Part shown: in pieces, positions 11,697-23,596 of the stretch
Layout: each line of letters begins with the position of its first letter
Position numbering within the stretch: the stretch's first letter is position 1
DNA from: Turritopsis dohrnii
Lineage: Eukaryota; Cnidaria; Hydrozoa; Anthoathecata; Oceaniidae
Assembly (NCBI GenBank): GCA_027922465.2
Contig: BQMF02000175.1
Coordinates: forward strand, 248,001 to 312,000
Direction of reading: 5' to 3'
Length of the DNA stretch: 64,000 nt
Translations under genes and position numbers: made by a program
The notes under the pieces: generated by a model
Told to the model about the DNA's origin: nothing
What the model saw: the letters and a program-made list of their open reading frames with translations, nothing else
The model's database searches: none

Positions 11697-14600
11697 ATAT
11701 AAACTTTGGCTATTTTTTGTTTCGAATCAAAGTTTGAAAAGCAGATTTCTAATGGATTTTTCGCTTAAATTTTTTAAAATTTTTTTTCTTTTGGCTCTTA
11801 CATAGTTTCTTTAACAAATCTTATTGACTTTAGGACACCCGTGGTGGAGTAAAGTATTTAAAATACCCGTGGTTTCTCCTCCTCCTACCACTACTACTAC
11901 TCCTCCAAGTTATGAACGTTTTCGTGCAGCGTTTCCATGACATCGTTGCCGAATTCGCAAATTTGGTCAAATTAGGACTTCCAGTTGACCAATTTTCATG
12001 AAAATTTGCACAGAGCACAATTGAAAGGTGCTGATTTCGAATTTGACAATGATTTTGCCAGGTTTGACTAAAATTGGCCAATTTAGGCCAAATTTGGACC
12101 AAATTTCGAAAGTTCTTCAATTTTCATGAAATTTTGCACGGATCACAATTGAAAGGTGCTGATTTCAAATTTGACAATGATATTGCCAGGTTTGACTAAA
12201 ATTGGCCAATTTAGGCCAAATTTGGACCAAATTTCAAAAGTTCTTCAATTTTCATGAAATTTTGCACGGATCACATTTGAAAGGTGCTGATTTCAAATTT
12301 GACAATGATTTTGTCAGGTTTGACTAAAATTGGCCAATTTAGGCCAAATTTGGACCAAATTTCGGAAGTTCTTTAATTTTCGCAAAAATTTGCACGGATC
12401 ACATTTGATAGGTGCTGATTTCGAATTTAACAAAGATATTGCCAGGTTTTGACTAAAATTGGCCAATTTAGGCCAAATTTGGACCAAATTTCGAAAGTTC
12501 TTCAATTTTCATGAAATTTTGCACGGATCACAATTGAAAGGGTGCTGATTTCAAATTTGACAATGATATTGCCAGGTTTGACTAAAATTGGCCAATTTAG
12601 GCCATATTTGGACCAAATTTCGAAAGTTCTTCAATTTTCATGAAATTTTGCACGGATCACATTTGGAAGGTGCTGATTTCAAATTTGACAATGATTTTGT
12701 CATGTTTGACTAAAATTGGCCAATTTAGGCCAAATTTGGACCAAATTTCGGAAGTTCTTCAATTTTTCGCAAAAAATTTGCACGGATCACATTTGATAGG
12801 TGCTGATATTCGAATTTAACAAAGATATTGCCAGGTTTGACTAAAATTGGCCAATTTAGGCCAAATTTGGACCAAATTTCGAAAGTTCTTCAATTTTCAT
12901 GAAATTTTGCAACGGATCACAATTGAAGGTGCTGATTTCAAATTTGACAATGATTTTGCCAGGTTTTACTAAAATTAAGCAATTTAGGTCAAATTTGGAC
13001 CAATTTAAAAAGTTCTTCAAATTTCAAAAAAATTTTGCTCCGATCACATTTAAAAGGTGCTGATTACGAATTTGTGAGTCATTTTGTCAGATTTGACGAG
13101 AAATGGGTAATTCGGGCCAAATTTGGATCAAACTTAGAAAGTTCTGCAATATTCATAAAAATTTCTACAATGCACAATTAGAAGTTGCTGATTTTGAATT
13201 TGCCAGTCATTTTATTAGATTTGAACATAATTTGGTAATTCGGCAACGTTGTATTTTTGAGACTAAATATGCATCGTTGTGTTACGTCCTGAAGTCTTCA
13301 AGCCAAGCGGCTTCTTGTTTTGATTATAAAATACGTATGCATGATTTCCAGTTCACACATTTCTTTTGTTTGTAGCAAATACTTTCTGATATTACTTTGT
13401 TAAGCCTATTTACACTGTTTGAAAGATATATTAGCATCAGTATCATTTAGGCCTAAGAGACAACAAAAAGTATCAAAGTTATGTGCAGATTTTCATCTGT
13501 TTAAGTTTAGATCTATTTGGTTTGCATATTCCAAGTTGGTTTTAAAACACCGCCACCGCTACACTATGCCACTTGGTTACACTACTCGTTAAACTATTTG
13601 TTGTATTATAAAACTTTTTAACCATTGTTTCATGTGAACAATTTTATCACATTTATTATTTATTTACAAAACATTCATCTGAATTTTTTTATCTGCGTCA
13701 CCCTTGTTCTCTTTTCAAAACAATAGAAATGACGTCATAAACAGTGCTTGTTCTTTAAATGACCGTTGGCCGATTAAATAGTTTTTCAATTATTGGGTTT
13801 GTCCTGAAGTTCAATTGATGCCATCAATTCAACTCTTTGAATGAAGGGGTTATTTTATGCCTGTTTCGATGCGTTAAAAGTTACAATTGTCATGACTAGA
13901 GCCTCATATTCGTCTCATGATCATAATGCGAGACAGTTTCTAAAGCGATTTTGAGTGAGTGTTGAGCAGCTTTGAGGCTTCCTGAAAACTGGGTTTGTCG
14001 AAATATTTAAGCATATAAGTATGCCACTTACCAGGCTCAACAATAAACCAAAACATTTGTTTTCGGACAAAAATTTGTTTTGTTTCCGATGTATAGCTTG
14101 CAATGCATAGCTAGCTGTGTATACAAATTGCAATGCTTGGGCGCGGGGCATTTTTAGCTAAAGCTACATGCTAGTTTTATTTTGCTTTGCAAAAAAGTGG
14201 TCGGCCAAGGGTCAAAAGAAAAAATCCTAAATCTGCCCCTGATAAGTGGCGAAGTTTCCCAGTTAACACACCCGTCAACACAACGTTGTTTTATGGTTGT
14301 TTTAAACGTCGTAACCAAAAACGACCATTAACCGACGTCTAATAAACGTCGGGGTTGGTCGCAAATAATTGCGACCTGAAAAAAAAAACATTTCAACATC
14401 CTACATGGTGAAAGCTTATGTCGTGACTAGAGTGGTGTATACTGTAATTTTATTGTATTAAAATCATTTATTTACAATTTAGATCATCATTACCATAAAA
14501 ATGTGTCTTCTTTTATCTATTCATTTAGATCAAAGGATAGAAGAATGCCTGAAGGAATTAATATAACCAAGATTAAAAGAAAGAAACGTAAAGCGATGGT

Positions 14601-15293
14601 TTGTGAACTGTACACTGCAAACAGTTTAAAGCGATGTTTTTAAAAAGCAAGCAAAGTTATATTGCATTTTTTCTTTCATTTCGTCATTTCGTTCTTTTCC
14701 ATCTTAACCACTCGAAATTAAGTTGGTGATTTGATAATAGTCAAATATATGAAGTTAATTCGTTTGTCAAGTCGTGGAGTCGTTTTAGATGTTAACGCGA
14801 TTCACAATAAGTCGACATTCAAGTCGTTGAGTCGTTTTAGATGAACACTTCGCTTTTCAATGAAGGCGTTTTAGAAGTTTGTTCGTTTCAGATGATGACG
14901 CGTTGTTCAAATTTGTCGGTCTTTCATATCAAGAACTATTAAAATTTCATGATTGTTTTATTCCAAATGACACTATTCGTGAGCTCCTTACTTGAAATCA
15001 GGTGATATAGGGTGTTCTACACTAACTGAACATGAACATATTAATGTGAGGTATATATTTCATTATATAAAGATAAAGAGAAGGGATCTTTCAGAATTCT
15101 AACAAACAATCAAATGTATCGAAAGAAAAGGGAATCCTTCACAGTTTGGTCATTTTCTCATTCATAACCATGCAATGGCCATGCTTCTTGCAACTACTAG
15201 AAAACATGACGTCCAGCATCATGACTTATGTAAATATGACACAAAGATCTGTTTTTGTGTATTGTGCGTTCACTCTAACTTGGATAATCGTAT
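11697..15293. repeat. Macro-satellite unit 3 (short form, many 1-bp indels)
   Basis: Same organisation as units 2 and 4, but with dozens of single-base insertions and deletions from about 12.4 kb onward, mostly in homopolymers (for example AGGTTTTGAC at 12443, GAAAGGGTG near 12538, GCAACGG near 12910). The short ORFs of the other units are broken here. Confidence 0.9.
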
Positions 15294-18200
15294 ATATAAA
15301 CTTTGGCTATTTTTTGTTTCGAATCAAAGTTTGAAAAGCAGATTTCTAATGGATTTTTCGCTTAAATTTTTTAAAATTTTTTTTCTTTTGGCTCTTACAT
15401 AGTTTCTTTAACAAATCTTATTGACTTTAGGACACCCGTGGTGGAGTAAAGTATTTAAAATACCCGGGTTTCTCCTCCTCCTACCACTACTACTACTCCT
15501 CCAAGTTATGAACGTTTTCGTGCAGCGTTTCCATGACATCGTTGCCGAATTCGCAAATTTGGTCAAATTAGGACTTCCAGTTGACCAATTTTCATGAAAA
15601 TTTGCACAGAGCACAATTGAAAGGTGCTGATTTCGAATTTGACAATGATTTTGCCAGGTTTGACTAAAATTGGCCAATTTAGGCCAAATTTGGACCAAAT
15701 TTCGAAAGTTCTTCAATTTTCATGAAATTTTGCACGGATCACAATTGAAAGGTGCTGATTTCAAATTTGACAATGATATTGCCAGGTTTGACTAAAATTG
15801 GCCAATTTAGGCCAAATTTGGACCAAATTTCAAAAGTTCTTCAATTTTCATGAAATTTTGCACGGATCACATTTGAAAGGTGCTGATTTCAAATTTGACA
15901 ATGATTTTGTCAGGTTTGACTAAAATTGGCCAATTTAGGCCAAATTTGGACCAAATTTCGGAAGTTCTTTAATTTTCGCAAAAATTTGCACGGATCACAT
16001 TTGATAGGTGCTGATTTCGAATTTAACAAAGATATTGCCAGGTTTGACTAAAATTGGCCAATTTAGGCCAAATTTGGACCAAATTTCGAAAGTTCTTCAA
16101 TTTTCATGAAATTTTGCACGGATCACAATTGAAAGGTGCTGATTTCAAATTTGACAATGATATTGCCAGGTTTGACTAAAATTGGCCAATTTAGGCCATA
16201 TTTGGACCAAATTTCGAAAGTTCTTCAATTTTCATGAAATTTTGCACGGATCACATTTGGAAGGTGCTGATTTCAAATTTGACAATGATTTTGTCATGTT
16301 TGACTAAAATTGGCCAATTTAGGCCAAATTTGGACCAAATTTCGGAAGTTCTTCAATTTTCGCAAAATTTGCACGGATCACATTTGATAGGTGCTGATTT
16401 CGAATTTAACAAAGATATTGCCAGGTTTGACTAAAATTGGCCAATTTAGGCCAAATTTGGACCAAATTTCGAAAGTTCTTCAATTTTCATGAAATTTTGC
16501 ACGGATCACAATTGAAAGGTGCTGATTTCAAATTTGACAATGATTTTGCCAGGTTTTACTAAAATTAAGCAATTTAGGTCAAATTTGGACCAATTTAAAA
16601 AGTTCTTCAAATTTCAAAAAATTTTGCTCCGATCACATTTAAAAGGTGCTGATTACGAATTTGTGAGTCATTTTGTCAGATTTGACGAGAAATGGGTAAT
16701 TCGGGCCAAATTTGGATCAAACTTAGAAAGTTCTGCAATATTCATAAAAATTTCTACAATGCACAATTAGAAGTTGCTGATTTTGAATTTGCCAGTCATT
16801 TTATTAGATTTGAACATAATTTGGTAATTCGGCAACGTTGTATTTTTGAGACTAAATATGCATCGTTGTGTTACGTCCTGAAGTCTTCAAGCCAAGCGGC
16901 TTCTTGTTTTGATTATAAAATACGTATGCATGATTTCAGTTCACACATTTCTTTTGTTTGTAGCAAATACTTTCTGATATTACTTGTTAAGCCTATTTAC
17001 ACTGTTTGAAAGATATATTAGCATCAGTATCATTTAGGCCTAAGAGACAACAAAAAGTAACAAAGTTATGTGCAGATTTTCATCTGTTTAAGTTTAGATC
17101 TATTTGGTTTGCATATTCCAAGTTGGTTTTAAAACACCGCCACCGCTACACTATGCCACTTGGTTACACTACTCGTTAAACTATTTGTTGTATTATAAAA
17201 CTTTTTAACCATTGTTTCATGTGAACAATTTATCACATTTATTATTTATTTACAAAAACATTCATCTGAATTTTTTTATCTGCGTCACCCTTGTTCTCTT
17301 CAAAACAATAGAAATGACGTCATAAAACAGTGCTTGTTCTTTAAATGACCGTTGGCCGATTAAATAGTTTTTCAATTATTGGGTTTGTCCTGAAGTTCAA
17401 TTGATGCCATCAATTCAACTCTTTGAATGAAGGGGGTTATTTTATGCCTGTTTCGATGCGTTAAAAGTTACAATTGTCATGACTAGAGCCTCATATTCGT
17501 CTCATGATCATAATGCGAGACAGTTCTAAAGCGATTTTGAGTGAGTGTTGAGCAGCTTTGAGGCTTCCTGAAAAACTGGGTTTGTCGAAATATTTAAGCA
17601 TATAAGTATGCCACTTACCAGGCTCACAATAAACCAAAACATTTGTTTTCGGACAAAAATTTGTTTTTGTTTCCGATGTATAGCTTGCAATGCATAGCTA
17701 GCTGTGTATACAAATTGCAATGCTTGGGCGCGGGGGCATTTTTAGCTAAAGCTACATGCTAGTTTTATTTTGCTTTGCAAAAAAGTGGTCGGCCAAGGGT
17801 CAAAAGAAAAAATCCTAAATCTGCCCCTGATAAGTGGCGAAGTTTCCCAGTTAACACACCCCGTCAACACAACGTTGTTTTATGGTTGTTTTAACGTCGT
17901 AACCAAAAACGACCATTAACCGACGTCTAATAAACGTCGGGGTTGGTCGCAAATAATTGCGACCTGAAAAAAAAAACATTTCAACATCCTACATGGTTGA
18001 AAGCTTATGTCGTGACTAGAGTGGTGTATACTGTAATTTTATTGTATTAAAATCATTTATTTACAATTTAGTTATCATCATTACCATAAAAATGTGTCTT
18101 CTTTTATCTATTCATTTAGATCAAAGGATAGAAGAATGCCTGAAGGAATTAATATAACCAAGATTAAAAGAAAGAAACGTAAAGCGATGGTTTGTGAACT

Positions 18201-18886
18201 GTACACTGCAAACAGTTTAAAGCGATGTTTTAAAAAGCAAGCAAAGTTATATTGCATTTTTTCTTTCATTTCGTCATTTCGTTCTTTTCCATCTTAACCA
18301 CTCGAAATTAAGTTGGTGATTTTGATAATAGTCAAATATATGAAGTTAATTCGTTTGTCAAGTCGTGGAGTCGTTTTAGATGTTAACGCGATTCACAATA
18401 AGTCGACATTCAAGTCGTTGGAGTCGTTTTAGATGAACACTCGCTTTTCAAATGAAGGCGTTTTAGAAGTTTGTTCGTTTCAGATGATGACGCGTTGTTC
18501 AAAATTTGTCGGTCTTTCATATCAAGAACTATTAAAATTTCATGATCTGTTTATTCCAAATGACACTATTCGTGAGCTCCTTACTTGAAATCAGGTGATA
18601 TAGGGTGTTCTACACTAACTGAACATGAACATATTAATGTGAGGTATATATTTCATTATATAAAGATAAAGAGAAGGGATCTTTCAGAATTCTAACAAAC
18701 AATCAAATGTATCGAAAGAAAAGGGAATCCTTCACAGTTTGGTCATTTTCTCATTCATAACCATGCAATGGCCCATGCTTCTTGCAACTACTAGAAAACA
18801 TGACGTCCAGCATCATGACTTATGTAAATATGACACAAAGATCTGTTTTTGTGTATTGTGCTTCACTCTAACTTGGATAATCGTAT
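15294..18886. repeat. Macro-satellite unit 4 (short form, 3593 bp)
   Basis: Matches unit 2 closely. A few 1-bp differences lie near 15463 and 16366. Confidence 0.9.
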
Positions 18887-21800
18887 ATATAAACTTTGGC
18901 TATTTTTTGTTTCGAATCAAAGTTTGAAAAGCAGATTTCTAATGGATTTTTCGCTTAAATTTTTTAAAATTTTTTTTCTTTTGGCTCTTACATAGTTTCT
19001 TTAACAAATCTTATTGACTTTAGGACACCCGTGGTGGAGTAAAGTATTTAAAATACCCGTGGTTTCTCCTACTACTACTACTACTACTACTCCTCCAAGT
19101 TATGAACGTTTTCGTGCAGCGTTTCCATGACATCGTTGCCGAATTCGCAAATTTGGTCAAATTAGGACTTCCAGTTGACCAATTTTCATGAAAATTTGCA
19201 CAGAGCACAATTGAAAGGTGCTGATTTCGAATTTGACAATGATTTTGCCAGGTTTGACTAAAATTGGCCAATTTAGGCCAAATTTGGACCAAATTTCGAA
19301 AGTTCTTCAATTTTCATGAAATTTTGCACGGATCACAATTGAAAGGTGCTGATTTCAAATTTGACAATGATATTGCCAGGTTTGACTAAAATTGGGCAAT
19401 TTAGGCCAAATTTGGACCAAATTTCAAAAGTTCTTATTTTCATGAAATTTTGCACGGATCACATTTGAAAGGTGCTGATTTCAAATTTGACAATGATTTT
19501 GTCAGGTTTGACTAAAATTGGCCAAATTTGGACCAAATTTGGACCAAATTTCGGAAGTTCTTCAATTTTCGCAAAAATTTGCACGGATCACATTTGATAG
19601 GTGCTGATTTCGAATTTAACAAAGATATTGCCAGGTTTGACTAAAATTGGCCAATTTAGGCCAAATTTGGACCAAATTTCGAAAGTTCTTCAATTTTCAT
19701 AAAAATTTGCACGGATCACATTTGATAGGTGCTGATTTCAAATTTGACAATGATATTGCCAGGTTTGACTAAAATTGGGCAATTTAGGCCAAATTTGGAC
19801 CAAATTTCGAAAGTTCTTCAATTTTCATGAAATTTTGCACGGATCACAATTGAAAGGTGCTGATTTCAAATTTGACAATGATATTGCCAGGTTTGACTAA
19901 AATTGGCCAATTTAGGCCATATTTGGACCAAATTTCGAAAGTTCTTCAATTTTCATGAAATTTTGCACGGATCACATTTGGAAGGTGCTGATTTCAAATT
20001 TGACAATGATTTTGTCATGTTTGACTAAAATTGGCCAATTTAGGCCAAATTTGGACCAAATTTCGGAAGTTCTTCAATTTTCGCAAAAATTTGCACGGAT
20101 CACATTTGATAGGTGCTGATTTCGAATTTAACAAAGATATTGCCAGGTTTGACTAAAATTGGCCAATTTAGGCCAAATTTGGACCAAATTTCGAAAGTTC
20201 TTCAATTTTCATGAAATTTTGCACGGATCACAATTGAAAGGTGCTGATTTCAAATTTGACAATGATATTGCCAGGTTTGACTAAAATTGGCCAATTTAGG
20301 CCATATTTGGACCAAATTTCGAAAGTTCTTCAATTTTCATGAAATTTTGCACGGATCACATTTGGAAGGTGCTGATTTCAAATTTGACAATGATTTTGTC
20401 ATGTTTGACTAAAATTGGCCAATTTAGGCCAAATTTGGACCAAATTTCGGAAGTTCTTCAATTTTCGCAAAAATTTGCACGGATCACATTTGATAGGTGC
20501 TGATTTCGAATTTAACAAAGATATTGCCAGGTTTGACTAAAATTGGCCAATTTAGGCCAAATTTGGACCAAATTTCGAAAGTTCTTCAATTTTCATGAAA
20601 TTTTGCACGGATCACAATTGAAAGGTGCTGATTTCAAATTTGACAATGATTTTGCCAGGTTTTACTAAAATTAAGCAATTTAGGTCAAATTTGGACCAAT
20701 TTAAAAAGTTCTTCAAATTTCAAAAAATTTTGCTCCGATCACATTTAAAAGGTGCTGATTACGAATTTGTGAGTCATTTTGTCAGATTTGACGAGAAATG
20801 GGTAATTCGGGCCAAATTTGGATCAAACTTAGAAAGTTCTGCAATATTCATAAAAATTTCTACAATGCACAATTAGAAGTTGCTGATTTTGAATTTGCCA
20901 GTCATTTTATTAGATTTGAACATAATTTGGTAATTCGGCAACGTTGTATTTTTGAGACTAAATATGCATCGTTGTGTTACGTCCTGAGAAGTCTTCAAGC
21001 CAAGCGGCTTCTTGTTTTGATTATAAAATACGTATGCATGATTTCAGTTCACACATTTCTTTTGTTTGTAGCAAATACTTTCTGATATTACTTGTTAAGC
21101 CTATTTACACTGTTTGAAAGATATATTAGCATCAGTATCATTTAGGCCTAAGAGACAACAAAAAGTAACAAAGTTATGTGCAGATTTTCATCTGTTTAAG
21201 TTTAGATCTATTTGGTTTGCATATTCCAAGTTGGTTTTAAAACACCGCCACCGCTACACTATGCCACTTGGTTACACTACTCGTTAAACTATTTGTTGTA
21301 TTATAAAACTTTTTAACCATTGTTTCATGTGAACAATTTATCACATTTATTATTTATTTACAAAAACATTCATCTGAATTTTTTTATCTGCGTCACCCTT
21401 GTTCTCTTCAAAACAATAGAAATGACGTCATAAAACAGTGCTTGTTCTTTAAATGACCGTTGGCCGATTAAATAGTTTTTCAATTATTGGGTTTGTCCTG
21501 AAGTTCAATTGATGCCATCAATTCAACTCTTTGAATGAAGGGGGTTATTTTATGCCTGTTTCGATGCGTTAAAAGTTACAATTGTCATGACTAGAGCCTC
21601 ATATTCGTCTCATGATCATAATGCGAGACAGTTCTAAAGCGATTTTGAGTGAGTGTTGAGCAGCTTTGAGGCTTCCTGAAAAACTGGGTTTGTCGAAATA
21701 TTTAAGCATATAAGTATGCCACTTACCAGGCTCACAATAAACCAAAACATTTGTTTTCGGACAAAAATTTGTTTTTGTTTCCGATGTATAGCTTGCAATG

Positions 21801-22992
21801 CATAGCTAGCTGTGTATACAAATTGCAATGCTTGGGCGCGGGGGCATTTTTAGCTAAAGCTACATGCTAGTTTTATTTTGCTTTGCAAAAAAGTGGTCGG
21901 CCAAGGGTCAAAAGAAAAAATCCTAAATCTGCCCCTGATAAGTGGCGAAGTTTCCCAGTTAACACACCCCGTCAACACAACGTTGTTTTATGGTTGTTTT
22001 AACGTCGTAACCAAAAACGACCATTAACCGACGTCTAATAAACGTCGGGGTTGGTCGCAAATAATTGCGACCTGAAAAAAAAAACATTTCAACATCCTAC
22101 ATGGTTGAAAGCTTATGTCGTGACTAGAGTGGTGTATACTGTAATTTTATTGTATTAAAATCATTTATTTACAATTTAGTTATCATCATTACCATAAAAA
22201 TGTGTCTTCTTTTATCTATTCATTTAGATCAAAGGATAGAAGAATGCCTGAAGGAATTAATATAACCAAGATTAAAAGAAAGAAACGTAAAGCGATGGTT
22301 TGTGAACTGTACACTGCAAACAGTTTAAAGCGATGTTTTAAAAAGCAAGCAAAGTTATATTGCATTTTTTCTTTCATTTCGTCATTTCGTTCTTTTCCAT
22401 CTTAACCACTCGAAATTAAGTTGGTGATTTTGATAATAGTCAAATATATGAAGTTAATTCGTTTGTCAAGTCGTGGAGTCGTTTTAGATGTTAACGCGAT
22501 TCACAATAAGTCGACATTCAAGTCGTTGAGTCGTTTTAGATGAACACTCGCTTTTCAAATGAAGGCGTTTTAGAAGTTTGTTCGTTTCAGATGATGACGC
22601 GTTGTTCAAAATTTGTCGGTCTTTCATATCAAGAACTATTAAAATTTCATGATCTGTTTATTCCAAATGACACTATTCGTGAGCTCCTTACTTGAAATCA
22701 GGTGATATAGGGTGTTCTACACTAACTGAACATGAACATATTAATGTGAGGTATATATTTCATTATATAAAGATAAAGAGAAGGGATCTTTCAGAATTCT
22801 AACAAACAATCAAATGTATCGAAAGAAAAGGGAATCCTTCACAGTTTGGTCATTTTCTCATTCATAACCATGCAATGGCCCATGCTTCTTGCAACTACTA
22901 GAAAACATGACGTCCAGCATCATGACTTATGTAAATATGACACAAAGATCTGTTTTTGTGTATTGTGCGTTCACTCTAACTTGGATAATCGT
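18887..22992. repeat. Macro-satellite unit 5 (long form, end of array)
   Basis: About 14 sub-repeats as in unit 1, with an expanded CTA triplet run (19070-19090). The unit stops after TTGGATAATCG, where the other copies would continue into the next unit. Confidence 0.9.
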
Positions 22993-23171
22993 TAATGATT
23001 TTTATCAGACACGTTAAAGTAATGAAACAGAACGCTTATTAAAAGTTTAAAAATTCTTTTTCTACCCTTATCAAGACAAAAGACGATCAATGAATTTTAA
23101 GTGTTGTGGGAATTGACGCTCAATTTCCACCAGATCGTGCAAAAGGACATTATCCAAGAGAGTGAACGCAC
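22965..23171. repeat. Foldback at the right border of the array
   Basis: GTGCGTTCACTCT-AA-CTTGGATAAT at 22965-22990 faces its reverse complement ATTATCCAAGAGAGTGAACGCAC at 23149-23171. The left arm is the very end of the last satellite unit. Confidence 0.65.
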
Positions 23172-23403
23172 TATAAAAGCCAACACTGACTTAGAGAAAC
23201 TGGTAATCAGGTTGCACCGCCTCATTTTCTGAACCGACTGAACATCTAAAACGGCTAGATTTAGATGGCAAGAAACATAAGGCAGGGACCAAAAAATATT
23301 TGTGTGGAGTCATAATGTGTTGTTTTACTTTACGATAACGCTTAACATTCTTGTGGTACCTGAATTTGAAACAAATTTTTATTTCAGGCTAAAAAAAACG
23401 CAG

Positions 23404-23596
23404 GAACGGCAATACAGATAAAACTGAAGATATCCAATTGGAAACGAATTCGCCAGAAGTTGAATCAAGTTTGTATCAAGGTTTATATTTCAACACAAAC
23501 ACAGCAGACATATATGGCAAGCTAAATCGCACTGAAGAAAACAATATGGAAGACAGTAGAGCAGGAAACCTTCTACAAGATACCCCAATACGTTAA
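23404..23596 (+). CDS. Possible last exon with an ITAM-like tail, gene unidentified
   Basis: A 64-codon open stretch ends at TAA 23594-23596. It is rich in N, T, E and D, and reads like a cytoplasmic tail. It contains YQGL, nine residues, then YGKL, which fits the ITAM spacing rule YxxL-x(6-12)-YxxL. A possible acceptor is CGCAG at 23399-23403. A stronger-looking TTTCAG at 23382-23387 would put an in-frame TAA at 23390. I found no upstream exon, signal peptide or membrane segment to join it to, since the array lies directly upstream. Coding status is inferred from composition only. It could be an orphan exon or chance. Confidence 0.3.

Larger units (their letters stand above)
3994..22992. repeat. 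Macro-satellite array: five head-to-tail units of 3.6-4.1 kb
   Basis: Five consecutive copies start at the same landmark (ATATAAACTTTGGCTATTTT) at 3994, 8102, 11697, 15294 and 18887. The last copy ends at 22992, about where the next landmark would begin. Each unit has a first part of about 128-bp tandem sub-repeats (core GGTGCTGATTTC ... TTGGCCAATTTAGGCC). A roughly 2.1-kb non-repetitive part follows. Units 1 and 5 carry four more sub-repeats than units 2-4. Every ORF inside is under about 106 codons and simply recurs with the repeat, so I call no genes here. Confidence 0.95.

Noticed and set aside
4127..21085. Recurring ORFs of 60-105 codons in the satellite units
   Set aside because: They recur only because the repeat recurs, read through 128-bp units on either strand, break in unit 3, and have no domain or start context.
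23388..23532. Alternative lysine-rich frame after the TTTCAG acceptor at 23387
   Set aside because: Open for about 48 codons but of low-complexity composition; the other frame looks more protein-like.
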